Origin: Tetrahymena thermophila SB210
Lineage: Eukaryota; Ciliophora; Oligohymenophorea; Hymenostomatida; Tetrahymenidae
Reading direction: 5' to 3'
Assembly: GCF_000189635.1 (NCBI RefSeq)
Contig: NW_002476552.1
Span: 62,001-126,000, forward strand
DNA length: 64,000 nucleotides
Shown one piece after another: positions 1-14,395 of this stretch; the stretch's first letter is position 1, and each line of letters opens with the position of its first letter. The notes under the pieces are model-generated. The model did no database searches. It worked only from the letters and a program-made list of their open reading frames with translations, and was not told where the DNA came from. Position numbers and translations under genes: made by a program.

Positions 1-792
1 AAAAATTAACTTTTGAAATAAATAATTAAATAAACTGATTTTTGCATAAATTCGAAATAAAAATAAAACATGTTATTTTTTCTAAAATATTTAAAATAAA
101 CGCTTTAAGTGATTGTAAAAAATTTATTAATCTAACTAAAACTAAAGTTTTTTCTTACTTTTTCAGAAAATAAATAATTTTGGTCTTTAATTAATCATAC
201 ATATAAAAACAAATGAATTAATTTATAGACGCTTTATTTTTTGTTAAATGCAAATCTGATAATAAATTCTTCTTTAATAATTAAATGAAAAAATATCGAT
301 AAATTTTTATATATTTTTACTTAGCATTAAATTCTTAATTGTAATACTAAAAGCAATACTTGTTATTTGTATTTTTCAAATAAAAAATATGTTTTATCAA
401 ATATAATAATTCAGTTAATTTAAACTTATGTGAAATATCTCAAAATAAATCAATTAAAATATCAATAATATTTTTTTATTTGTATTTTTTTTATTGTTTA
501 TTTATTTAATTATTTATTTATTCATAGACACTGCAAGGATAATCTATATTATTTTTAATTGAGTCATCAGAAATAAATAGAAATTTTTCTTTTTTGATAT
601 AAAATAAATAGATGCTTTAAATTACAAATGAAGTAAACAACTAATAATATCTTACCTTCAAATTAATTAGTTAAAAATATATTTTGTATTTTTGATTATT
701 ATGGGTTGCTGTTAAAATAAATGGTTGAAATTTGAATAATTATTAAATAAAATTAATTAGAAATATCTTCAAGATAAACAAATAAAATCAAA
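1..792. other. AT-rich intergenic, upstream of ABC transporter gene
   Basis: No convincing coding frame is visible on either strand. The stretch is extremely AT-rich with TTTA/ATTT runs near 470-525. It must contain the promoter and 5' UTR of the ABC transporter that starts at 793; the start context is A-rich, as is usual for ciliate genes. Confidence 0.6.
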
Positions 793-3700
793 ATGCGAGT
801 TAATCAAAATCAATTTACAATAAAAAATAGAGAAACTCAATAAAAATAAGATTTAAAAATTGAGCCTTAATTAAATGAAAATAATGTCTATAGTAAAGAT
901 ATTCTACCAAAATATGAAACAAATGCTATTGATCATGATATCTGTTTTATGTCGCTAAATAAACTATTAATGATTACAAAGATTATGCAATAGCAAAAAA
1001 AGTAAATAGAAAATGAAGATATAAAAGAATTTATAACTAAATCTACTTAAATTTAATTTACAATTGAATAATTAGAGCAATATAAAAAAAATAATCCATT
1101 AAAATTTTAAAAATCAAATAAATTTAAATTGATGCCAGTCTACTTTCATATGACTTATAAATACCTATTAATTGGTCTCTTTTTTAGCATCATACAGTTC
1201 TTTTTAGAATGCAGCTGCGTTTACATGCTAGATTTAATCACTGATAAGCTTAAATTATATTAAGGATAATATTCAGAAAAAAGAGATTTGTTTTTGTGTT
1301 TAATTGGAATTTCTCTATTTTATCTCTTAAAAAATATCTGCTACACTCGATTCTATTGGTATGAAGCAAAATGGTAATCTAAAGCATATGCAACGCTTTA
1401 ATATTTAGTATTTACTAAATACCTTAAATCATAAGAGATTTCATCAGACTTTAACAATAATCAAGATATCTAAAAGGAATAAGAAATAGAAGAAACTCCT
1501 GATATCAATAACATAATGACTTCAGATATTGACTAACAAATGTATCTATATAGAACATTTATCCAGTCCATAGTAGGGATCGTGTCAGTTATAACAGCAT
1601 TGATATTTATATATATCAAAATTGGAAAATACATGCTTAATGGACTCTATGTCTTGATAGCTGCGTTTATAATAAATTTTATTGCTGTCTAAATTCTTCA
1701 TGTAAAATTTATTTATTTTTTTAAAGTAGATTTTTTAATTTAAAATTATTATTTTAGGTTTTCTATGGAAAATAATTTAAAACAAAAGATCAGAGAATAT
1801 CTCTTTGTAATGATGTGATTGATGGGATTAAAAGTATTAAATTTTTAGGCTGGGAAAATATTTTTAAAAAAAAGATACAAAATATTCGCTCTAAAGAATT
1901 TAGTTATGTTTTATACACAAAGATCTTTGATTAAGTCTAAGTGACTATATTTACTATTTTAAGCTATTTGATGCTCTTCTTGTTTCTAACTAATTATGTA
2001 AATGATGGAGGCAGCTTATCAGATTCAAATATTTTTACTATTATAGCTTTATATGATATAATGAATATGCCACTTACTTATCTTCCATGGAATGTTGCTT
2101 CATTTTAAAAATTAATTGTTTCTTATAAGAGAATTAACACTTTTTTAAATCAAAAAGAAATTAATACTGAAAATGGTAATATTAAATTTACCTTTTTCAA
2201 ATTAATAATTTTTTTATTATAAAGTTATCAATGAAGAATTTCATCATTTAGATAAAAATAATGACAAAGATTTTTTGATTTAATCAAATTAAACTCCAAA
2301 AATTGCTGTTCAAATTAAAGATATGAAATTTGTATGGCCAGAATAAGAATGTGGTATGACATTTTTTATGTTCGAAATTTAATTGAAAATATGTTAAAAT
2401 TTCATTCTAAATCGAAAATTAAAAAAAAAATTAGGAGCGAATTCGAATAAGCCTTGCATAAGAAAATTTGAGTTAAACATATCTGAATTGAAAGCTAACA
2501 AAGGAGAGTTAGTTGTGATTATTGGCAAAATAGGTAAAAATTATTTTTTAAATTCAATTTCGAATTAAATAAAACAAATAAAAAAGTTCATAAAAATATA
2601 TCTCATTAATAAAAAAGGATCAGGAAAATCTGCTCTTTTGAAAGCAATTTTGAATGAATTAAGTGGGACTAATCTGTAATCTGGATAAGGTTCATAAAAC
2701 AAAAATAACAAAATAGTTCTTAATGGAAAAAGGGCTTTTGTACCTTAAAATCATTGGTTGCAAAACAAAACTATAAAAGAGAATATATTGTTTGGGAGTG
2801 AATATGAACCTGAACGGTATGAAGAATGCATAGAAGCATGTGATTTGAAAACGGATTTTAATTGCTTTAATTAGAAAGATGAGAAGCTAGTTGGACCAGG
2901 AGGTGCTAATTTAAGTGGTGGATAAAGATAGAGAGTTGCTATTTGCAGAGCTTTGTATCAGAACAGAGACATTTATTTACTTGATGATATTTTTAGCAGT
3001 TTAGATGTTCATGTAGCACACAAAGTATTTTAATCTGTTGTTATGAATGTTTTAGTTAAAAAGTATAAGAAAACTGTGTTTTTAGTAACAAGCCATTTTA
3101 GCATTCTTTCACAAAGATAAAATATTAACCAAATTCTTTATCTTGAAAATGGATCTTTGATAAAAGATAGTCTTGACATTGAAAAATTTATTTAAAATGG
3201 CTTAAATAGAGAATAAGAAGAGCAAAAAGTTATCCAATCTAATATTTCAAATGAAATTTAACTTAAAAAAGGAGCTTCTCAAGAAACCTAAAAATAAGAA
3301 TTAGAAGATATTTCAATTAACATAAATTAAATATCAATTTTAAAAAATGAAGTAAAAAAAAAATATTAAAAATTTCTATTTTTAGTTTATTTTATTATTT
3401 TTATTATTTTAAGGTAAAAGAAAATGAAACAAGTTATCAATAAGAGCAGATAAGCTAATAAGATAACCAAAGTGGCATTTTAATTTTAAAAAATGAGCCA
3501 GAAAATACTCTAAATGAATAAGTAAGTGAAGAGATAAAAGAATAAAGTGTTTAAAATGAAAACTAAGAAGAAAGAGAAACTGGAAATGTCAAGCTAAAAA
3601 CTTTTAGAGTTTATTTTAAATCTATTGGAACGATTTTGTTAATAATTTTACTGATTTTGAACTATTTAATGTCTGGAACATAAATGCTAATTGATTTTTG

Positions 3701-5665
3701 GCTGAGAGATTGTATATCGCCATCAATTCCATTCTATTAATCTATTAATGAAATTTTCAACTCGTTCTTTAATACTTTTCTCTTTTTTATTATGCTCAAT
3801 ATTCTTGTTAATGTTTTTAGAGCTTTAATTTATAGTGTCAGCTCTCTAAAAGGAAGCAAAAGGCTGTTTAAGCAATTAAACAAAAGCATTATTTACAGTA
3901 AAATGAGTTTTTTTGATAAAAATCCTGTTGGAAGAATCATCAACAGACTTTCTGATGATGTTACTGTGATTGATGAATAGTTGCCTTGGAGCTTTGATTA
4001 CTTAATTGGTTTGATAGCAGCCACAGCAAAGTATTTATCCATTTTTAATTCAATTATAAACATGAATTAGCTATTTTTAAATTAAATTAAACTTGTTTTG
4101 CATTTTGAAATTGTAATTTATTTTTAAATAAAAGCTACACATTTGCAATTTTGGTTCAATTTCCTTGGCTGGCTATTTTTGTGGTTTCCTCGATAGTTTT
4201 GTTTTATCTTGTTTAGAAAATATTTAGGACTCTAACTGTTGAGATAAAAAGATTACATTCTGTCAATTCTGGAAAACTACTTTCTACTTTAGGAGAAACT
4301 TCTAAAGGTTTAATTTTGATCAGATCTTTTAATAAATAAAAATACATTATGAAGGAATTTTTAGAGAGATTAAATGAAAATATTAATAGCAATGTAATTA
4401 ATTAGGCTTTGTAGATTTGGATGTCTATTAGATTATTATTTATAAGCAATTTGATTTTTATATCTGTCGCTATTACTCATATAATGTTGCTATTCTCAAA
4501 TTACGAAATTGAATATACTACTGTAGCTATGTGCATTACATATTCTATGCTATTTTCATAGCGTTTTACAGAAGTCGTTCGTTTCTTTTCTTATGTCGAA
4601 ATAAATATTGTATCTGTTGAGCGTATTAGATAATATTTTAATAATAAGTAAGAAGATTTAGAAGAAATTTAAAATAGAGAAGATATTTAAATGAATTAAC
4701 TACTAGAAATTAAAATTTAGGAAATAAAACATATTTAAGAAGATAGCTAGGAAATAACTAAAAAAGTTTTAAAAGATGATAATGTTGTTATAGAATTTGA
4801 AGATGTATGGCTAAGCTATGACCATGATCTTAATGAGAATTATGATTCCTAGAATTTAAATAAGGATATCAGTTTTGCTTTGAAGGGCATTTCAATTTAA
4901 ATTAAAAAAGGAGAAAAAATTGCGTTTTGTGGTAGAACAGGATCTGGAAAAACTTCTATATTGAATGTATTGTTTAGAATGTATCCAATATAACATGGTA
5001 GTATATTTTTCAAAGGAAAGAAAATCTAAAGCTATTCACTAAAATCTCTTAGGTCTTAGATGTCTGTGATTCCATAATTTGGTTTTATATATAATGCTAC
5101 TTTAAAAGATAACATTGATCCTGAAGATAAAATATGTACTGAAGAGATTCAAGAAAAACTACAAAACACTAATTTGAACATCTAAAAACATGAAATTAAA
5201 AAAACCTAAAAGCAAGAAAGATAGAGTTAAGAAGAATTTTAAGAAGAAGAAATGAAATTTATCAGCTCGTCATAATAAGATGAATTACCTAAATAAAATT
5301 AAATAAACATAGACTTTGAAATTAAAGAAGGAGGATCTAATTTATCAAATGGTGAAAAATAGATCGTAAATTTCTTTAGAATTATAATGAGAGAAACTGA
5401 AATAATTTGTTTGGATGAAGCCACTTCAAACATGGATCCAAAGACAGATTAAGAGATACATAAATAAATTTTTCAATTTGCTAGTGATAAAACATTAATT
5501 GTGATAACACACAGGTTAGAAAATATTGACTAATTCGATAGAGTAGCAGTACTTGATGAAGGTAGAATAGTTGAATGTGGTAGAGTTACAGATTTAAGAT
5601 AAATTTAAGGAGGTTTCTTTAACAAACTAATTAATGATAAATAAAAAAGTTAAAATAAATGTTGA
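793..5665 (+). CDS. ABCC/MRP-type full ABC transporter
   Basis: Predicted full-length ABC transporter of subfamily C, an ATP-driven exporter in a membrane (substrate unknown). Seven exons can be joined: 793-1701, 1758-2175, 2225-2353, 2435-2533, 2618-3351, 3414-4030 and 4135-5665, which add to 4437 nt (1478 residues plus TGA) with no in-frame TGA. The order is TMD1, NBD1, TMD2, NBD2. NBD1 has a Walker A (GKIGSGKS, split by the 2534-2617 intron), signature LSGGQRQRV and Walker [12 protein letters not shown], with Asp in place of the catalytic Glu as is typical of ABCC NBD1. NBD2 has Walker A GRTGSGKT, a variant signature LSNGE, Walker [11 protein letters not shown] and H-loop ITHR. Hydrophobic stretches fit two six-helix TMDs; an extra N-terminal TMD0 is not evident. 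Subfamily C is inferred from domain order and NBD asymmetry. Confidence 0.93.
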
Positions 5666-6266
5666 CTTAATTGAAATAATTTATCATTCTTGCTTAATAC
5701 AAGAAATAAATAAATAAAATTTATAAAAAATTAATTGATTTTATAAATAAAAAACGTATATCATTTATATATTTTAATTGAACCTCTTTTTTAATTTTGA
5801 TGAACCATTTATATAAAAATTAAAAACAAATTATTAATTTTTTAAGTTACTCCAGCCGAAAAAAAAAAAATCAAATTTGGACACTGTTTATGATTCCTGG
5901 TTAAATTCATTTAAACAAAAGGATAACGTATCAAAAAAAGAATTGTAGAATCTAATTAAGCTAATTTATGAAGAGGTGAATAATTTAAATAGCATTTATC
6001 TTCTTCAATTATTGTTTGTAAATGAGAAAATATATTTAAAATAGATTAAATAGCTTATATTTTATATCTTTTTTGATTTAATCTTTTTTTTATTTTTTCA
6101 AAAATTATTTGAATTGAAGAAATTTAATCTAACAAAAGAAGAAATTTGTTTTTAGTAGCTGCTTATAAATTTATTAATAATTTATTTCATATTTTTAAAT
6201 TTTTTAATTCATGAATTTACTAAAAGTTTGATCATAATTTTGAATTGAATTTTTAAATCATATTAA

Positions 6267-6305
<39 letters not shown>

Positions 6306-6314
6306 GAAAATTAA
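5666..6314. other. Intergenic stretch with an orphan open frame (5871-6248, +)
   Basis: A 378-nt plus-strand frame with no TGA runs from 5871 to 6248 and reads like protein at first (charged, with motifs such as DSWLNSFKQKD), then becomes very hydrophobic. It follows a 12-A tract and has no in-frame ATG, so it is either an exon whose partner I cannot find, a gene fragment, or chance, since TGA is rare in such AT-rich DNA. An AAAT microsatellite lies at about 6263-6303, just before the LRR-H start. Confidence 0.3.
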
Positions 6315-8592
6315 ATGGGAAAAAACTAAAGCAAGTAAAAGAATTTAGTTTAAAATAATAGCAAAAAATAAAATGAATTATTGCTTGAAGATCATTAAAA
6401 AATAATTAATATGATAGAAAAAAAATATAAATCTTACTTAAATATTTAGTTTTACGCTTAAGATAAATATTCATTAGCCCTAAAAGCAACAAATAAAAAG
6501 AATAATTAAGCTTTAATTCTCTTGGTTTCTTAGTATAATGATTATTAACTCCTTAAAAATAGCAAATATTTAGTGCTTGATCAAACCTATAATTAATTAT
6601 TTCCTGAAGATAATTCTTAAGTTTTAAATACATTCCAAATTTCTGAATCTAAACCTAATTTAAGTTGTGGTTTAGCTAAAAATTCTAATATTAATAATCA
6701 AAAGTACTTTCTCTAATAAATTAAATTTACAGATTTTTCCTTATCACTAAAATAAAAAGCAACAATTAAAAAAGCATTACTTTAAGATGTAAATTTTTAA
6801 TAATTCTAATACATACATACATTCATACATAATTTTGATAAATATTATTTTTAGTTGGAGGATAATCATCATTTAGTTTAATAAGTTCAAGCAGTGATAA
6901 AGTAAATTTATAAATCTTCATTATTTATTTATTTATTTATTTATTTTAACTATTTTTTTTGTAGCGGTCCTGATAAACCATTTAAATATGTTGAATGGTG
7001 TAATGGCATAACGTCTAAAATATCAAAATGTGTCAATATGGAATCTTTTGAAGTTATTTTTCAGTATTTAGTTTTTATAAAAAGGAATTTATTATATTTT
7101 GAATTTATTAAAGGGAGGAATTTTAAGGAAAATCTTTATTTTCTCATCTCGCTTCTGCTTTAAGTAATTGTTAATTTCTAATCAGAATCAGCTTGAATTT
7201 AAATTAGTATTTATTTATTATCTTTGAATTAATAAAAGAGATAATTTTTATTTTAATTTAATAAATTTAGATGTTCTAAAATAAAAATTGAGGATCTATG
7301 TTGTTTTATTTAAGCAATTATCAATTTTCCTAATGTTTCTTCTTTTTGCTTAAATTTAAGGTAATTATTTCAAAAATAAACAAATTAGTTAATAATTAAT
7401 TTATTGATTAATCAATGATTTTTTAGCTAGCAGATTATTGAAAATGAAGATATTGAATTATTAGGGAAGACTCTATCTTAATTTACATAATTAGAAATAT
7501 TTGAACTTAATTGTGAGTAAGTATTTAAAAAGTAGTATTTTGTTTTATTTATCAAATAAAAAAAGAAATTCAAATATAGATGACAAAAATATTGTTTACT
7601 TTAGTGAGATATTTACAAACTGCAAGCTGATTAAAAATTTAAACTTAAATCTGAAGTATTTAATGTATAATTTTATCAAAATTAATTTTTATTGTTAGAA
7701 AAAATAGCTTATGCAATTCTGGAATCATACAGTTAGGCTAAAAGATAAACAAATGTGAAAATCTAAAACATCTAAATTTAAATCTTTAGTAAAAAAAATA
7801 TTTTTCATTAATTTATATAATTTTTTTAAACATGAAACATCTTTAAAAGTTAATTTGAAAAAAATAATTTTATATTCTTGTAAAATATTTCAAACTATAT
7901 CTTAGTGCTAATTCTCTACTAGAGGAGAGTGTATTAGGAATTACTTTTGCTATTAAAAACAAGAACCTGATTTCTTTACAATTAGAATTTTCGTAAATAA
8001 TTTAATTTTTTAATTTAAAAGTTTAATTCAGTTTATAATTTCCAAAGAATTAATATTTTAGGTGATGTTGGAATAAATAATCTATGCAATGCTATTTCTA
8101 AATGTGCTACACTTAAAAAGCTGTTCTTAGATTTCTGGTAAAACGATTTAATGAAATAAAAAATACAATGAATAATTTTTATAAAGTTATAATAACATTT
8201 CATAAGAAGGAGTGAAATAATTAGGAAGAGATTTTATTTAATTGACTAATTTAAGCAATTTAACATTGAAATTAGAGTATTTATTTTTAATTATTTTATT
8301 ATGATTTTTAAATTAAAGATAAATTTAAATAAATAAATAAAAGCTGGAATATCATTTTATTTGAAGGAGCAAAATTTTTAATTGATAATCTTAAATAAGT
8401 TAGAAATATAAATATTTTGCATTTGAGTCTTATGTAAATAAATATTCTCTTTTTCAAAATATTTATTCAAAAATAATCAAAAATATTTAAAAGATAAAAC
8501 TCTATCGATCAAAAGCATTTTTTAAATATTCAATAAAAAATTAAGAAATTTAAAAGACTAGTTAATCGTATAATAAAGCTAACAGTTTATGA
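6315..8592 (+). CDS. LRR-H: leucine-rich repeat protein with unique N-terminal region
   Basis: The ATG at 6315 follows an A-rich context and opens a 195-codon first exon (6315-6901) rich in Gln, Lys and Asn that I do not recognise. After a clear intron (6902-6964) a second exon from 6965 encodes PFKYVEWCNGI and more; the boundaries at about 7160-7370 are unresolved. From about 7440 at least seven short exons each encode one leucine-rich repeat, for example NNLCNAISKCATLKKLFLDF near 8070 and QLTNLSNLTLKL near 8250, separated by short GT...AG introns, mostly entered after two bases of a codon (phase 2). A final exon ends at TGA 8590-8592. LRRs are binding solenoids; no signal peptide or membrane segment is obvious. 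It differs from the minus-strand LRR family by its long N-terminal region. Confidence 0.7.
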
Positions 8593-9320
8593 CTGAATGA
8601 CTGACTGAATTACTTACTGAATTAATAATAAATTATAAAAGAATTGATAAAAATCAATAAATAAAAATGAATTGTTTTTATGCTTAGAATATTGTAAAAA
8701 ATAATAAATATTAAAATTTTATATTCAAAACTAAAAAATGATTTTTATTACCTATACTAAAATCCCATGCATTTTTTACAAGCCTAGCTATTTAATGCTC
8801 AATAAATAATAAATATAAATATTTAATTGATTAAAAAATATTTGGGAATAGTTCTATTAATCAAAAAAATACAAAAGGGAGCTTGGCTTTTTTTTTTTCT
8901 ATAGATCAAAAATAAAAATTATAAGATTAAATTAATAGGAAGGTATTTATTTATTTTCAAATTTTGTAAAAAGTTAAAATTCTTTGTTACCATGAGATGA
9001 AACAGGGCATAATGTATCTTCAGGGCTTAAACAGGAGGGGGTTTTTTGTTTAAATTATCTTAAGATATGCAAACTATTATATATACTGACTGACCACTAT
9101 GTCTCCTATAATTTTATAGAAGATGAAGGTTATATCCATTATTAAATTAATCACTAAAAACGATTTTGATAAGGAAAAGACACTCACTACTAATCATATT
9201 GAGTAAGTATGGCCATAATTAAAAAACAATTCAAATTTTCAATATATTATATTAAAACATATATTCTATTATTAAAACATTTATATAATATTTATTCATC
9301 CTTTTTTTGCCACTTGTTTA
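8593..9320. other. Intergenic between convergent LRR genes
   Basis: Lies between the 3' ends of LRR-H (+) and LRR-A (-). AT-rich, with a short run of (TGAC/TGAA) repeats at 8593-8620 and one G-rich island around 9030-9045. No coding frame or RNA gene is convincing. Confidence 0.5.
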
Positions 9321-12300
9321 TCATTAGAATTTTTTTTCAAAGACAACTAATCTTTTTGATTTAAGACACTTGTTTATTACTTTGAATCTTTATGATTTAT
9401 TTATTTAGTTATATCTTTTATAAATAAATTTGTGTAAATTTTAAATATTAAATTAAATAAACTTTTAAATTAAAAGTAAAATAATATTAGTAAAATAAAA
9501 AGATAATAAAAAAAAATCAAATAAAAGCTAACAAATAAATTCAAAGCGCTTTTTTGTTTTATTTTCATTTTTATAGTTAAAAATATAACATCCTAAAACA
9601 AATAAACTGTTTTTACCTAAAATCAAGTGTCAAATTTGAGAGAATAATGCAATTTACAAAAGTAGAGGCTAAACTTATTGCTCCCACTATACCAATTTAA
9701 TTGATCCTTTTTAAATATTGAAGAAAAATTATATAATTAAATAGTAAATTAGAAGGAAAAAATGAAGAAATAATATGTAATAATAGGATCAATTAATAAT
9801 AATAAAAGCAAAGTTTGAAAATAAAATAATAAGTGAGTTAAATTAACAAATAAATAGGAAGAAAAAAATAGCAACTTTATTGTTTTAAATTAGTTTTTAT
9901 AATTAAAAATAATCCAAAGCAAATAAACTGTTTTTACTTAAGATCAAGCATTAAATTTGAGAGATTAATGCATTTTACTAATGCAGAACCTAATCCTGAT
10001 GCACCTATTGCACCAATTTAATTGTTACTTTTTAAATATTGAAGAAAACATATAAAATTAAAAAGTTAATTAGAAGGAAAAAATGAAGAAAAAATAAGAA
10101 AAAATAAAATTAATTAATAATAAAAGCAAAGTTTAAAAATAAAATGATTAGTTGTTAAATTAACAGAGAAAATAAAAAAAAGCAAGCACAATAAAAAGAA
10201 ATAAAAAGATAAAGAAAAAAGAGCTTTATTATTTTCAATTAGTTTTATAATTAAAAATATCATAATCCAAAACAAAACAGATAAACTGTTTTTACCGAAG
10301 ATCAATTGCCAAATTTGAGAGATTAATGCAATTTGCTAAAGCAGAACCTAAACCTGACACACCTTCGTCACCAATTTAGTTGTTACTTTTTAAATATTGA
10401 AGAAAAAATATATCATTAAATAGTTAATTAGAAGGAAAAAATGAAGAAAAAATATGAAATGATAAGATGAATTAATAATAAAAGCAAAATTTGAAAATGA
10501 AATGACGATGAGTAGTTAAATTAAAAAACAAAGAGAAAAAAAAGTAAGCACAATAAAAACAAAAAGAAAAAAAATCTTTATTATTTTAAATTAGTAATTA
10601 TTATTAAAAATATCACAATTAAAAACAAATAAACTGTTTTTACCAATGACCAAGCGTTAAATTTGAGAGATTAATGCAATTTGCTAAACCAGAACCTAAG
10701 CCTAATGCACCCATTGCACCAATTTAATTGTCACTATTTAAATATTGAAGAAAATTCATTAGAAGGAAAAAATGAAGAAAACATATAAAATAATAAAATC
10801 TAAAGCTGTAAAAAAAATGATAAGTTTTTAAATTTTTAAAGATATAAGAAAAAAAGCAAATAAAATAAAAAGAATAAGAAAAAAGAGCTTTATTGTTATA
10901 AATTAGTTTTTATAATTCAAAATAATCCAAAGCAAATAAACTATTTTTACCGAAGATCAAGTGTCAAATTTGAGAGATTAATGCATTTTGTTAATGCAGA
11001 GCCTAAGCCTGATGCACCCATTGGACCAATTTAATTGCCACTTTTTAAATATTGAAGAAAACAAACATATAAAATTAAATAGTTAACAAGAAGGAAAAAA
11101 TGAAGAAAAAATATAAAATAATAAGATTAATTTATTAATAATAAAAGCAAAATTTGAAAATAAAATGATGAGTTAAATTAACTAAGAAAGAATAAAAAAA
11201 CAAGTAAGCATAATAAAAAGAAAAAGAAAAAAGTGCTTTTATTGTTTTAAATTAGTTTTTATATTTAAAAATATCACAATCCAAAACAAATAAACTGTTT
11301 TTACAGAAGATCAAGTGTCAAATTTGAGAGATTAATGCAATTTGCTAAACCGGAACCTATGCTTGATGCACCCACTGCACTAATTTAATTGAACCTTTTT
11401 AAATATTGAAGAAAAGAAAAATAATTAAATGGTTAATTAGAAGGAAGAAATGAAGAAATAACATGATTACTTAATAATAAAAGCAAATTTAAATATAAAA
11501 TTATGAGCTAAATTAACAAAGAAACAAAAAAAGAAGTAAGCAAGCAAGCACAATAAAAATAAAAATAAAAAAAGAGCTTTAATGTTTTAAATTAGTTTTT
11601 ATAATTAAAAATATCATACATAATCCAAAACAAATAAACTATTTTTACTAAAAATTTAGTGTCAAATTTGAGAGATTAATGCAATTTGCTAAAGCAGAAT
11701 CTAAGACTGATGCACCTTTATCACCAATTTAATTTTAACTTTTTAAATATTGAAGAAAAAATAAATCATTAAATAGTTAATTAGAAGGTAAAAATGAATA
11801 AAAAATATGAAATAATAAGATTAATAAAAAATAAAAGTTGTTAAATAAAAAAGAAAGAAGAAAAAAAAGCAAGCAAGCACAATAAAAAGAAAAAAGAGTC
11901 TTATTATCTTAAATTAGTTTTTAAAAATATCACAATCCAAAACAAAGAAACTCTTTTTACCCAAGGTAAAGTGTCAAATTTGAGAGATTAATACAATTTA
12001 CTAAAGCAGAACCTAAGACTGATGCACCTTCATCACCAAAATAATTGTCACTTTTTAAATATTGAGAAAAAATGTATCATTAAATAGTTATTTAGAAGGA
12101 AAAATGAAGAATAAATATGATATAATCAAATTTATTAATAAAAAAAGCTAAATTTAAAAATAAAATGATAAATTAGCAATGAAAGAAAGAAAAAAAGCGA
12201 GCACAATAAAAAGAGTAAGAAAAAATAATTTTATTTTTTAAATTAATTTTTATAATTAAAAATATCACAATCCAAAACAAACAAACTCTTTTTACCCAAG

Positions 12301-14303
12301 GTAAAGTTTCAAATTTGAGAGATTAATACAATTTACTAAAGCAGAACGGTCGAGGGTCGAGGGTCGAGGGTCGAGGTTTTATTTGTCTATTCTAACTTTT
12401 CTAATAAATTCTGAGTAAGTCAAAAAATAAAAAATAAAAATATAAACACATTTAAATTTATATAACTATTATAAAACTAATTGTTTAAGATGTATTCTGA
12501 GTGCATATTTATGTGCGAGTATTCTATTCTATTCTACCACCAATTTAATTGCCACTTTTTAAATATTAAAGAAAAATATATAATTAAATAGTTAATTAGA
12601 AGGAAAAAACGAAGAAAAATATGAAGTAATAAGATTAATTAATAAAAAAAGCAAAATTTGAAAATAAAATGATGAGTTTTTAAATTAACAAAGAAATAAG
12701 AAAAAAAGCAAGCACAATAAAAAGATAGAGAAAAAATAGCTTAATTGTTTTAAATTAGCTTTAATTATTAAAAATAATCTAAAGCAAATAAACTGTTTTT
12801 ACCGAAGATCTAGTGTCAAATGTGAGACATTAATGCAATTAGATAAACCAGAACCTATGTCTGATGCACCCAATGCACCAATTTAATTGAACCTTTTTAA
12901 ATATTTAAGAAAAGATAAGTAATTATATGGTTTATTAGAAGGAAGAAATGAAGAAAAAATAAGAAATAACATGATTAATTAATAATAAAAGCAAAATTTA
13001 AAAATAAAATTATGAGTTAAATTAAAAAAGAAAGAAGAAAATAAAGCAAACAATATAAAAAGAAAAAGAAAAAAGGGCCTTATTTTTTTAAATTAATTTT
13101 TATATTTAAAAATATCACAATCCAAAACAAATAAACTGTTTTTACTAAAGTTTAAGTGTCAAATTCGAGAGATTATTGCAATTTGCTAAAGCAGAACTTA
13201 AGCCTGAAGCACCCATTGCACCAATTTAATTTTGACTTTTAAATATTGAAGAAAAAATATAAAATTAAATAGTTAATTAGAAGGAAAAAATGAAGAAATA
13301 CTATGAAATAATAGGATTAATAAAAAATAAAAGCAAAAGTTGAAAAAAAAATGATGAGTTGTTAACATTACAGAGAAAGAATAAAAAAAAACAAACAAAT
13401 AAACTGTTTTTACCCAAGATCAAGTGTCAAATTCGAGATATTAATGCAATTCACTAAACCAGAACCTAAGCCTGATGCGCCTTCATCTTCAATTGAATTG
13501 TCACTTTTTAAATATTGAAGAAAATAAATTTAATTAAATAGTTAATAAGAAGGAAAAAATGAAGAAAAAAAATTAAATAATAATATTAATTAATAAAATA
13601 AGCAAAAGTTCAAAATAAAATTATGAGTTGTTAAACTAACAAAGAAATAAGAAAAAAAGCTAGCACAATAAAAAGAGTAAGAAAATAGAGCTTTATTGCT
13701 TTAAATTAGTTTTTATATTTAAAAATATAACAATCCAAAATAAATATATTATTTTTACCCAAGGTCAAGTGTCAAATTCGAAAGATTAACACAGTTTACT
13801 AAAGCAGAAGCTAAATCTGAGGCACCTTAATCATCAATTAAATTTTCACTTTTTAAATATTGAAACAAATAATAAATTAGAAGGAAAAAATGAAGAAAAA
13901 ACATGAAATAATAAAAGCAAAAGTTGAAAATAAAATAACTAGTTAAACTAACAAAGAAATAAGAAAAAAAAGCAATCACAATAAAAAGAGTAAGAAAAAA
14001 GAGCTTTATTGTTTTAAATTAGTTTTTATAATTAAAAATATCACAATCCAAAACAAATAAACTATTTTTACCGAAGATCAAGTGTCAAATTTGAGAGATT
14101 AATGCAATTTGCCAAAGCATAACCTAAGCTTAATGCACCTTCATTCCAAATTTAATTGCACCTTTTTAAATATTGAAGAAAAAATATATCATTAAATAGT
14201 TAATTAGAAGGAAAAAATGAAGAAATAATACGAAATAATAAGATTAATTAATTAGTAATAAAAGCAAAAGTTTAAAATAAAATGATGAGTTGTTAAATTA
14301 GCA

Positions 14304-14395
<92 letters not shown>

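Noticed and set aside
793..5665. Reading the ABC transporter as a pseudogene with many stops
   Set aside because: All TAA and TAG codons lie in one continuous frame, and the exons join in phase over 4437 nt with conserved motifs, so a ciliate genetic code (TAA/TAG = Gln) is in use.
9050..9260. Possible small RNA gene or tRNA
   Set aside because: I could not fold a cloverleaf or find an A/B box pattern; it is only slightly less AT-rich than its surroundings.
12348..12537. Treating the GGTCGAG insertion as a new intron
   Set aside because: It contains GTAG-like and AG-like points, but no pair removes it cleanly while keeping the LRR frame.
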